In this document: piece after piece, positions 16,331 to 23,762 of the stretch
How positions within the stretch are numbered: position 1 is the stretch's first letter
How the letters are laid out: each line of letters opens with the position of its first letter
Assembly (NCBI GenBank): GCA_036794825.1
Contig: DAIRGA010000002.1
Location: 62,001 to 126,000, forward strand
DNA length: 64,000 bases
Reading direction: 5' to 3'
Source of the DNA: RZYY01 sp036794825
GTDB lineage: Bacteria > Bacteroidota > Bacteroidia > Bacteroidales > 4484-276
Notes under the pieces: model-generated
What the model saw: only the letters and a program-made list of their open reading frames with translations
What the model was told of the DNA's origin: nothing
Database searches by the model: none
Program-made: the position numbers and the translations under genes

Positions 16331-17566
16331 TCAATAGGCCTGAACCGAATTTTCCTCACTGGTCAGCCATTGAAGGGGGTCGAGTATCATTTTGCCTAAC
16401 CAAAGCTCGAAATGCAGCTCGGTTTTATTGCTGGTGAGGTCAGTATAAATGGCGCCGATATCCTGCCGGGTTTTCAGCAAATCGCCGGGCTTGACGCGAA
16501 CATTACTTAAATTGGAATAGACCGTCAGGTAATCTCCATGTCTGATTATCACCACTTTGTTGAAATTGGAAACCTCCATCACACGGGTAACAACCCCATC
16601 GAAAACTGCTCTTGCCTGCGAACCTTGTGTGGTAACAATATTGATCCCGTTGTTTTTGATTTTCACTTTTTTGAAATCGGGATGCTGGTGTTCGCCAAAA
16701 GGCGTGGTTACCACTCCAAATTCCGATGGCCAGGGTAGTTTGCCCCGGTTATTTTCGAAATTTGTTGATAATTCTGTGGTAGTCTCTGTTGCGGGTTGAG
16801 TACCCGAAGAATTTTCGGCAGCATATTCCTGATCGAGTGAATTTTCGATTTGCTGCTTAAGGTAATCGTAATTCTCACGCAACCGATAATACTGTTGAAT
16901 GAGCGACTGCTCCTGCTTTGCCAGAGCGGCAACCGACCGGTTTTTATAATCTTTCTCCAGGCTAAGTTTCGTTGTTTCTAAAGTTAACTTGCTGATCAAT
17001 TGTTGATTGTAGTCAACTTTTTGTGTAAGCTGAGCTACCTCTGTTGCGTATTTTTCCTCTAATTCTTCGATTGACGCCACCTGCTCTTTTCTTTTTTCCG
17101 AATAAGACCTGAACCAGTTTAAGCGGTTATAGGCTTGCTGAAGATTTTCAGCGGCAAGTAAAAAGAGGAGTAGGTTTTCTTCACCACTTTGCCGATAGGT
17201 TGAATAAATCATACGCCCATACTCCTGCCGGAGGAGATCGGTTTTTTCTTTTAAAGTATTGATATAAAGCAGATTGGAAAAGATCGTATCGTAAAGCTTT
17301 CTTTGCTCCGCCTGGTAGGTCATAATAAGCTGCTGCCGGCCTCTGATGGATGATTGCAATATGGCAATGTCGGTGAGTGTAGTGTGTTTGGTATCACGGG
17401 CTTTGTCAATCAGGCTGCCCGTGGATTCCAGTTCCTTTTCAAGTCTTGACTGTTGAGTTCTGAAATTCAGACTGGTTTTCTGGGGAAAAGCTGAAAACAT
17501 TGTGGGGAAAAGGAGCATAATCAGGTAAAATATGACTATGTTTCTCCCTTGTAGAAATTTTTGCAT
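16331..17566 (-). CDS. EnvC-like murein hydrolase activator (coiled coil plus degenerate LytM)
   Basis: A 411-residue exported protein: N-terminal signal/membrane segment, a long coiled coil (residues about 30-250), a Ser/Thr/Asn-rich linker, and a C-terminal LytM/M23 domain (about 285-400; GVVTTPFGEHQHPDF, ELHFELW). Catalytic M23 peptidases have HxxxD, a conserved His near YxHL, and HxH. Here these read NNGINI, YSNLSN and ELHFE, so zinc ligands are lost. It should therefore activate cell-wall amidases, as EnvC does, rather than cut peptidoglycan itself. The ATG at 17566 is chosen because a TATATTTGC -7 box (17607-17615, minus) lies just upstream. The frame is open to 17650. Confidence 0.88.
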   Translation of the reverse strand: MQKFLQGRNIVIFYLIMLLFPTMFSAFPQKTSLNFRTQQSRLEKELESTGSLIDKARDTKHTTLTDIAILQSSIRGRQQLIMTYQAEQRKLYDTIFSNLLYINTLKEKTDLLRQEYGRMIYSTYRQSGEENLLLFLLAAENLQQAYNRLNWFRSYSEKRKEQVASIEELEEKYATEVAQLTQKVDYNQQLISKLTLETTKLSLEKDYKNRSVAALAKQEQSLIQQYYRLRENYDYLKQQIENSLDQEYAAENSSGTQPATETTTELSTNFENNRGKLPWPSEFGVVTTPFGEHQHPDFKKVKIKNNGINIVTTQGSQARAVFDGVVTRVMEVSNFNKVVIIRHGDYLTVYSNLSNVRVKPGDLLKTRQDIGAIYTDLTSNKTELHFELWLGKMILDPLQWLTSEENSVQAY

Positions 17567-17606
17567 TCGTGTAAGATGCTTTCGGCTCAAGATGGTGGAT
17601 TTTTCT

Positions 17607-17615
17607 GCAAATATA
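17607..17615 (-). promoter_or_regulatory. -7 box of the EnvC-like gene
   Basis: Minus-strand TATATTTGC about 40 bases upstream of the ATG at 17566. No clear -33 element was identified. Confidence 0.5.
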
Positions 17616-17736
17616 ATCACGAATGTAAATAGATGAAGAGGCTGCCTCAAAAGCCCGATTCAGACCCGAAACACGGAAATCTTTATCCAGGATTTTTAAC
17701 GCAACCTCTTCCTTTTGAATCTTATACTAAAATATT

Positions 17737-18126
17737 CTACGGAGTTTTTGCTCCATCCTCAATTATTATCATTTGCTCGGCTTCAACTTCTGTTCCTTCA
17801 AGGAAATCATAATCTACTTCTCCGATGAGTACTATGATTGTTTTTTCATCAAATGGGGTAGCCGGCAAATATTTCTGCTTAATTTCGACTTTTAAAGTTC
17901 CGGTTGTATCCTGAAACATGTAGGTGTCTTTATTAAGCTGACTTACGATATTGCCTTTCAACTTTACAAGGGCATCTGACCTGTCAAGCCGTGAGGCGTC
18001 GTCTTTGATCTCGGCAGCAGTGTAAAATTTTCCGGTACTGCCTTCACCGGTAAACTGGCTGAACGATGGTTTTGCTAAAGCCAACAGCAACAATAACATA
18101 GCGAAATATCCAATATGATTTTTCAT
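17737..18126 (-). CDS. YgiW/YdeI-type periplasmic OB-fold stress protein
   Basis: A 129-residue exported protein with a signal peptide (about 1-23, ALAKPSFSQ) and one bacterial OB-fold (BOF) domain. The domain includes VKLKGNIVSQLNKDTYMFQD, TTGTLKVEIKQK and VDYDFLEGTEVEAEQ. YgiW-family proteins protect enterobacteria from peroxide, metal and peptide stress and are typically encoded beside the QseBC two-component system. Here the gene is last in a run of response regulator, kinase, PepSY-like lipoprotein and this protein, a similar arrangement. It is probably an output or modulator of that kinase; this role is inferred. Confidence 0.85.
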   Translation of the reverse strand: MKNHIGYFAMLLLLLALAKPSFSQFTGEGSTGKFYTAAEIKDDASRLDRSDALVKLKGNIVSQLNKDTYMFQDTTGTLKVEIKQKYLPATPFDEKTIIVLIGEVDYDFLEGTEVEAEQMIIIEDGAKTP

Positions 18127-18148
18127 GCTATCAAAATTTGATTCCGGG

Positions 18149-18574
18149 TTAATAATCTATTCTCAAAAAGTCACCATCCATATTGAAAATCAGCTCAATA
18201 TGGCTATCAAGTTTGATTTGCTGATTGAGATTGTCCAGCTCCCAGCATATTACAAATCCTGATGGGTAATTCAGGCTGACGTATTGAAGCAATTTTTCAG
18301 GAATCACGGTGTCTGGCAATCGTTGCATACCTTCAATGTCAACAATTCTGTTTTTAGAATCGAATTCAAGGTGGTATCCATCCCGGAGTGTTACATCGAA
18401 AGAATGTTTAAATCCATCATTATCCTTGATTACCTGGACAACAGGATAGCTGGAAAAATGTGATTCGATATAGCTGTTGATCTCAGAAGGTAAATCGCTG
18501 GCAGGAACCACTTTTTCATCTTTACAACTCATTAGACTCACTGAAATTAATGCCATTAAAACCAATAGTTTCAT
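18149..18574 (-). CDS. PepSY-like (DUF2874) lipoprotein
   Basis: A 141-residue lipoprotein (ISVSLMSC, Cys about 17) with two PepSY-like repeats. The first is about residues 28-80 (SEINSYIESHFSSYPVVQV, GYHLEFD) and the second about 85-140 (LLQYVSLNYPSGFVICWEL, HIELIFNMDGDFLRIDY). Such Bacteroidota PepSY-like proteins are periplasmic and of unproven function; related folds inhibit proteases or bind metals. It lies 22 bases from the YgiW-like gene and downstream of the kinase, so it is likely in the same operon and may modulate the sensor. Confidence 0.8.
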   Translation of the reverse strand: MKLLVLMALISVSLMSCKDEKVVPASDLPSEINSYIESHFSSYPVVQVIKDNDGFKHSFDVTLRDGYHLEFDSKNRIVDIEGMQRLPDTVIPEKLLQYVSLNYPSGFVICWELDNLNQQIKLDSHIELIFNMDGDFLRIDY

Positions 18575-18691
18575 TTTCTTAAAAGTTTAAATTGTCCTAC
18601 TCTTCAACGGATTTTCGGATACTCCGAGTACCAAAACTCAGTTTGAATACCGCGACAAAAGTAGATAGCGATTCTGAAGAGATTTTGGATA

Positions 18692-19939
18692 TCAGGCCTG
18701 ATGAAAAAGAATTTTCAAAATGTGGGCTTTTCTTTCGGTGATATTATAGGTAATAGTAAACCGGCTCAGCTCGCAAATTTGCTTTACTATTGCCAGTCCG
18801 ATACCAAAGTTCCCTGAATTCCCTGTTTCAAACCGCTCAAACAGCATTTTTGGATTACCTTTATAATGTAAACCACTGTTTTCGACCACCAGCTTTTCCT
18901 TATCAAGTGTGATTGAAATGTATCCATTCTGGATGTTATGCTTTACGGCATTTTTTAATAGGTTGGTTACCAGTATTTCAGCTAACCCGGTATCAATCAT
19001 CACTAAACACTTTTCGACATTTTTGCGTAGTTCAATTTTTCTTAGTGCAATAGCTTCCTGGAAAACATCCAGCGATTGTCTGACGATCTCCGCCAGATCA
19101 AGTTGGATCTGATTATGATATTCCATGTTACCAATCCGGCTGAGAAGCAGCAGGGATTTCTGAACCTGAGAAAGTTTTACCGTGGCATTATAAATTGCCT
19201 GTACATTTTTATCTTTGTGAATATCAATTAAATCTTCATTCATCAAAGCCTCGGTATTCATTCTGATTACTGCCAGCAAGGTTTGCAGTTCATGTGAAGC
19301 ATTCTCATTAAACTCCTTGGTTCTTTTAAAATCAGCACTGATTTTTTGGAGAAGGTTGCGGACACTTGAGTTGAGCGTATCAAATTCTTCAATACCTGAC
19401 CGCGTAAATTCAGGAACTGGTCGTCTAACATTAAAATCTGATAATTTGTCTAAAGTCTGATAAAAAGGATTCCAAAGTGTTTTCGAAATGCTGTTGGTAA
19501 AGAGCAATAGAGTCAGGGCTGTAAGCAGTAAAATACCCCCGCTGATAATCATTGTTCCCTCAATAATGTCGTCTTTACCGATTAGTAGGTGTCTGAGTAC
19601 AATGGTAAAATGTTCCCCTTTATGTTCTAAAGGGAAGTGAAGTTCTCGATATGGTACAAGTTCGTTATCGCCGGTTTCCAGAATTAAAGTATCCCTGAAG
19701 GTTGGAACAACATATTCCAATCCCTCTTTAATATCGGTAACAATGTATAAATCAGGCAAATCGCTGTATTGTTTGTGATAACGTATCACCCGGTTCATTT
19801 CATAGCTCAGAAACTCATCAGCCTCTTCGTAAACAATATAGTTGATGGCAAAGAATGAAAAAATGCTACCTGCAATCAGAACGGGTAATAACCAGATGAG
19901 CATGAGCCGGTAAGTTCTATTGATTAGTTTCATATTCAT
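18692..19939 (-). CDS. Sensor histidine kinase of a QseC/YgiW-linked type system
   Basis: A 415-residue kinase with transmembrane helices near residues 14-34 and 132-154 and a small periplasmic loop of about 95 residues. The H-box is NASHELQTLLAVIRMNTEAL: the phospho-acceptor His is present, but the usual proline (HELQTPL) is leucine. The ATPase domain carries LLKNAVKHN (N-box) and GNFGIGLAIVKQICE. Its ATG overlaps the response regulator stop by one base (TGATG), so the pair is translationally coupled. PepSY-like and YgiW-like genes follow. Confidence 0.92.
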   Translation of the reverse strand: MNMKLINRTYRLMLIWLLPVLIAGSIFSFFAINYIVYEEADEFLSYEMNRVIRYHKQYSDLPDLYIVTDIKEGLEYVVPTFRDTLILETGDNELVPYRELHFPLEHKGEHFTIVLRHLLIGKDDIIEGTMIISGGILLLTALTLLLFTNSISKTLWNPFYQTLDKLSDFNVRRPVPEFTRSGIEEFDTLNSSVRNLLQKISADFKRTKEFNENASHELQTLLAVIRMNTEALMNEDLIDIHKDKNVQAIYNATVKLSQVQKSLLLLSRIGNMEYHNQIQLDLAEIVRQSLDVFQEAIALRKIELRKNVEKCLVMIDTGLAEILVTNLLKNAVKHNIQNGYISITLDKEKLVVENSGLHYKGNPKMLFERFETGNSGNFGIGLAIVKQICELSRFTITYNITERKAHILKILFHQA

Positions 19940-20616
19940 CAGGAAAGATCGAGTTTGTAACCAATCCCATAAATGGCCCTGATCAGGTCAGAACCACTTT
20001 TGGAGACAATTTTTTTTCTCAGGTTCTTGATGTGTGAGTAAATAAAATCAAATGAATCAGTCAGATCCATATGATCACCCCAGATATGCTCGGCAAGTCG
20101 CTCTTTGGAAAGTACCCGATTGGGGTTTGAGAAGAAGAACAAAAGGATCTCGTATTCACTTTTTGTAAGCTCGATTTTACTCTCACCAACGAAAACTTCT
20201 CTGTTTTGCGTGCAAATAGTAATGTTACCAAATTTGACTTTATCACTTCCGGAAAAATTTCTCCGCCTGATGAGTGACCTGACTCGTGCAGTCAACTCAG
20301 CCATATCAAATGGTTTGGTCAGATAATCATCAGCTCCCAATTGCAGTCCTTCTAATTTATTATCCAGGGAGTTACGGGCCGAAACAATTATCACGCCTGC
20401 TGATGGATCAAGCTGTTTAATATTTCGGATTATATCGAGTCCCGACCCATCGGGCAAATTGATGTCAACAATCAGTATATCGTATGTGTAGAGACGAATT
20501 TTTTCCTCGGCCTCCCCGAAGGAGATAGCTCTTTCGCAAACAAACTTTTCGCGTTCAAGTGCACTTGTGATCGAATCCAGCAAATCTGGATTGTCCTCTA
20601 TGACTAATAATTTCAT
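19939..20616 (-). CDS. OmpR-family response regulator
   Basis: A 225-residue regulator. The receiver has VIEDN, the acceptor Asp in VDINLPDGSGLD, VIIVSARNS and DYLTKPFDMAEL. The winged-helix domain has LTKSEYEILLFFFSNP, WGDHMDLTDSFDFIYSHIKN followed by LRKKI, and AIYGIGYKL. The ATG at 20616 (MKLLVIEDN) is preferred; the frame extends two codons upstream to a TTG. First gene of a four-gene minus-strand unit with the kinase, PepSY-like lipoprotein and YgiW-like protein. No clear -7/-33 pair was seen upstream. Confidence 0.93.
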   Translation of the reverse strand: MKLLVIEDNPDLLDSITSALEREKFVCERAISFGEAEEKIRLYTYDILIVDINLPDGSGLDIIRNIKQLDPSAGVIIVSARNSLDNKLEGLQLGADDYLTKPFDMAELTARVRSLIRRRNFSGSDKVKFGNITICTQNREVFVGESKIELTKSEYEILLFFFSNPNRVLSKERLAEHIWGDHMDLTDSFDFIYSHIKNLRKKIVSKSGSDLIRAIYGIGYKLDLS

Positions 20617-20871
20617 TCTCAAAATTTTTCACAATGATAAATGACAATTCTGTATAAAATCTGGAATTTTTACCAAAAAACCGGTTCTTTGATTCGAGTT
20701 TAAAAGAAGCATTGCGCTGTAGATTACTTAAATTAATGAAAATCAAGTTAATAGAACAAAGTCTTAATTTTTAAGTTCAATTTTGGATATTTTAGCATTG
20801 ATAGGTCATGCAAATTCAATGCGCGATGGGAAAAGTGGTTATAAAGAAAATAGCTCATTAATTTAAAAGCC

Positions 20872-20879
20872 TATTTTTG
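20872..20879 (+). promoter_or_regulatory. -7 box of the upp promoter
   Basis: TATTTTTG followed by C, just upstream of the upp ATG. The expected -33 TTTG is not evident. The 279-base region 20617-20895 between the divergent regulator gene and upp holds no other feature I can support. Confidence 0.5.
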
Positions 20880-20895
20880 CGCAAAATGCAAAGTT

Positions 20896-21546
20896 ATGGT
20901 AAATAATCTGGGAAAAGGAAATTCGCTGCTCAACCAGTTCATTGCTGAGATACGAGATGCCGAAATTCAAAAAGACACTATGCGTTTCAGGAAGAACCTC
21001 GAGCGCATCGGCGAAATATTCGCTTACGAAATCAGCAAGAAGCTGGAATACGAAACCAGGGAAGTGGTTACTCCGCTGGGAACTGCTGAAATGCAGGTGT
21101 TGAAAAATTATCCGGTTCTTGCCTCTATCATCCGCGCCGGCCTGCCGTTTCACCATGGTTTTCTCAATTTTTTCGATAGATCCGACAACGCTTTTATCTC
21201 CTCCTACCGCAAATATTACAAGGATGGCAATTTTGACATCCACATTCAATACGTTTCCAAGCCCTCCCTTGAAGATAAAGACTTGATTCTGATGGATCCG
21301 ATGCTGGCTACAGGCATGTCGATGGCGCTTACATACCGCGAGCTCATTGATGAAGAAAAACCAAAGCATACCCACCTGATTGCCATCATTGCCAGTATGG
21401 AAGGGGTAAATTATATCAAACGAAATTTCTCAAGCAGCGAAGTTACCCTTTGGGTAGGTGCTATTGACGACGAACTCACCGCACAGGCATACATTGTACC
21501 TGGTCTGGGCGATGCGGGCGACCTTGCTTTTGGTAATAAACTTTAG
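20896..21546 (+). CDS. upp: Uracil phosphoribosyltransferase
   Basis: Pyrimidine salvage enzyme converting uracil and PRPP to UMP; 216 residues, normal length. The PRPP-binding loop is LILMDPMLATGMSM. Other family motifs are SIIRAGLPFHHGF and the C-terminal uracil-binding YIVPGLGDAGDLAFG. TATTTTTG followed by C at 20872-20879 is a good -7 box 17 bases before the ATG. It runs into the acyltransferase gene 13 bases downstream. Confidence 0.95.
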   Translation: MVNNLGKGNSLLNQFIAEIRDAEIQKDTMRFRKNLERIGEIFAYEISKKLEYETREVVTPLGTAEMQVLKNYPVLASIIRAGLPFHHGFLNFFDRSDNAFISSYRKYYKDGNFDIHIQYVSKPSLEDKDLILMDPMLATGMSMALTYRELIDEEKPKHTHLIAIIASMEGVNYIKRNFSSSEVTLWVGAIDDELTAQAYIVPGLGDAGDLAFGNKL

Positions 21547-21559
21547 CTGCCCGCCAATA

Positions 21560-22444
21560 ATGAAAATTATTGGTTTTTACATCGGATTTGCTTTCATCTG
21601 GCTGTTTACCCTTCTGCCAATGAGGGTTTTATACCTAATCTCGGACTTGTTCTATCTGATAGTTTACTATATTATCGGATATCGCAGGAAGGTTGTAAAA
21701 GATAACCTAAGACATGCCTTTCCTGAGAAATCCGAGGTAGAAACAGATGAGCTCTCAAAGAGATTTTTCCGACACTTCTGTGACATTATGGTCGAAACAG
21801 CCAAAACAATTCATCTAAGCCAGGACGAAATTCAACGAAGGGTTAAGTATATCAATCCAGAGATTTTATACCCATATTTTGAGAAGGGTCAGAGTATTGT
21901 TCTGGTATCGGGGCATTATGGAAACTGGGAATGGATGTCGAATACACCTGCTGTTTTGAAACACCACGCCCTGGCAATTTACAAGCCATTGCGAAACGAA
22001 AAGTTTAACAAACTGGTTCTGAAAATGAGGAACCGCTATTCGAGTCGTGTGCAACTGGTTCCGATGAATGAGGTTTTCAGGGTAATTATTAAGTATTTGC
22101 AGCAGAAACAGGTCATTCTGACCTGGTTTCTTGCCGATCAGTCGCCACCACGAAATTATCCTTTCAGGATCAGTTTTTTGAATAGGGAGGTTCCCTTTTT
22201 CAACGGTTTCGAAAAAGTTGCCCGGAAATTTGGACATCCTGTGTTTTATGCCCAGATAAATAAGAAAAGCAGAGGATATTACCAGGTAGAGTTTGAGCTT
22301 CTTTGTGATGATCCTTCATCCACAGCAGAAAATGAAATTACCCGGAAGGTTGTGGAGGTGATCGAAAACACCATAAGGCAGCAACCCGAATACTGGCTAT
22401 GGTCGCATCGCCGCTGGAAGCATGCAAAAGAAACCCCCCGTTAA
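21560..22444 (+). CDS. LpxL/HtrB-family lipid A acyltransferase
   Basis: Inner-membrane acyltransferase of 294 residues that adds a secondary acyl chain in lipid A synthesis. An N-terminal membrane helix (about 3-25) is followed by the HxxxxE catalytic motif in VSGHYGNWEWMS. Further family features are KPLRNEKFNKLVLKMRNRYS, WFLADQSPP and the C-terminal QQPEYWLWSHRRWKHAKE. The ATG at 21560 is chosen: an upstream open stretch to 21458 lies inside upp. Bacteroidota usually carry one or two LpxL-type genes; which position this one acylates is unknown. Confidence 0.9.
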   Translation: MKIIGFYIGFAFIWLFTLLPMRVLYLISDLFYLIVYYIIGYRRKVVKDNLRHAFPEKSEVETDELSKRFFRHFCDIMVETAKTIHLSQDEIQRRVKYINPEILYPYFEKGQSIVLVSGHYGNWEWMSNTPAVLKHHALAIYKPLRNEKFNKLVLKMRNRYSSRVQLVPMNEVFRVIIKYLQQKQVILTWFLADQSPPRNYPFRISFLNREVPFFNGFEKVARKFGHPVFYAQINKKSRGYYQVEFELLCDDPSSTAENEITRKVVEVIENTIRQQPEYWLWSHRRWKHAKETPR

Positions 22445-22510
22445 ACCAACATTTCCGGGGTTATACCGTTATCAGTTGAGTTCGTCCGCCAACGTAAATC
22501 CACAGAAATA

Positions 22511-23755
22511 ATGATAAACCAGGTATTTTTCGAGAATGTAAAGATTTCTGTTGAAGCCATCAGAAGCCACGTGCTGCGCACAATCCTGACCGTGTTGATC
22601 ATCGCATTCGGAATTATGGCTTTGGTGGGCATTTCGACAGCCATTGACGCGCTCGAAAACAGTCTTGCCGAAAACCTGCAAATGATGGGTTCCAATACGT
22701 TTACGATCAGAAATCGTACAATGCGTGTGCAAATCGGATCGAATGTGCACAGATCGAAAAATTTTGAACCGATCAAATACAGGCAGGCAATGGATTTCAA
22801 AGAGAATTACGAATATCCGGCTACGGTTTCGGTTTACACTTTTGCTACCTGGGGCGCTACCATACGATTTCAATCGGAAACCACTAACCCAAACATAGGA
22901 GTAATAGGAACAGATGAAGATTACCTGGTGACGGCCGGTCTTGAGCTTGAAAAAGGGCGGTCGTTCAGCCGGCAGGAGGTTTTGTTGGGTAGCAATGTGG
23001 TAATCATTGGGGCAGAGATTGCAAAGAATCTTTTCAAAAACAAAGAGATTCCTCTGGATCAGTTTATAACGGTTGGTTCGGGAAAATACAGAGTTATTGG
23101 CATCATCAAAGAAAAAGGAACAGGTATGGGATTTACTCCTGATCGCCAGGCATTTATTCCAATTTCCAATGCCCGACATTTCTTCTCGCGTTCCAATATG
23201 TCATTCAGCATAAATGTAATGCCCGATAATCTCAGTCAGATTGATGATGCCATCGGAGAAGCTACCGGGCAACTGAGGGTGATCAGGAAAAACAAACTTT
23301 TTGAAGAGAACGATTTTGACATTTCCAAAAGTGATCAGCTGATGGAGATGCTGAAGGAGAATACGAAGAACATCAAATTTGCTGCCCTGATCATTGGCAT
23401 GATTACGCTATTGGGAGCCGCAATCGGTCTGATGAATATAATGCTGGTTTCGGTGACTGAGCGAACGCGTGAAATTGGCATCCGCAAATCGTTGGGCGCT
23501 ACCCGACTGGCCATCAGGAATCAGTTTCTGGTGGAGTCGGTACTGATTGGACAGATGGGTGGTATTTTGGGAATTATTCTCGGAATAATGGCAGGCAACA
23601 TAGTTACCATTTTTACCGATACAAGTTTTCTAATCCCCTGGGCATGGATCATTATTGGTATTTCACTATGTTTTGGCGTGGCGCTGATCTCAGGAATCCT
23701 TCCGGCTCTTAAGGCTGCAAACCTCGATCCTATTGAGTCGTTACGGTACGAATAG
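22511..23755 (+). CDS. MacB/FtsX-type ABC transporter permease
   Basis: A 414-residue permease: N-terminal helix (about 22-44), a large periplasmic MacB-type domain (about 45-280), then three C-terminal helices of the FtsX fold (about 290-410). The latter contain the conserved VTERTREIGIRKSLGATR and ISGILPALKAANLDPIESLR. These proteins act in mechanotransmission-type export with a partner ATPase and often a membrane-fusion protein. No ATPase is encoded beside it. It may use a distant LolD/MacB-type ATPase, as often seen in Bacteroidota. Confidence 0.9.
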   Translation: MINQVFFENVKISVEAIRSHVLRTILTVLIIAFGIMALVGISTAIDALENSLAENLQMMGSNTFTIRNRTMRVQIGSNVHRSKNFEPIKYRQAMDFKENYEYPATVSVYTFATWGATIRFQSETTNPNIGVIGTDEDYLVTAGLELEKGRSFSRQEVLLGSNVVIIGAEIAKNLFKNKEIPLDQFITVGSGKYRVIGIIKEKGTGMGFTPDRQAFIPISNARHFFSRSNMSFSINVMPDNLSQIDDAIGEATGQLRVIRKNKLFEENDFDISKSDQLMEMLKENTKNIKFAALIIGMITLLGAAIGLMNIMLVSVTERTREIGIRKSLGATRLAIRNQFLVESVLIGQMGGILGIILGIMAGNIVTIFTDTSFLIPWAWIIIGISLCFGVALISGILPALKAANLDPIESLRYE

Positions 23756-23762
23756 CCCCATT

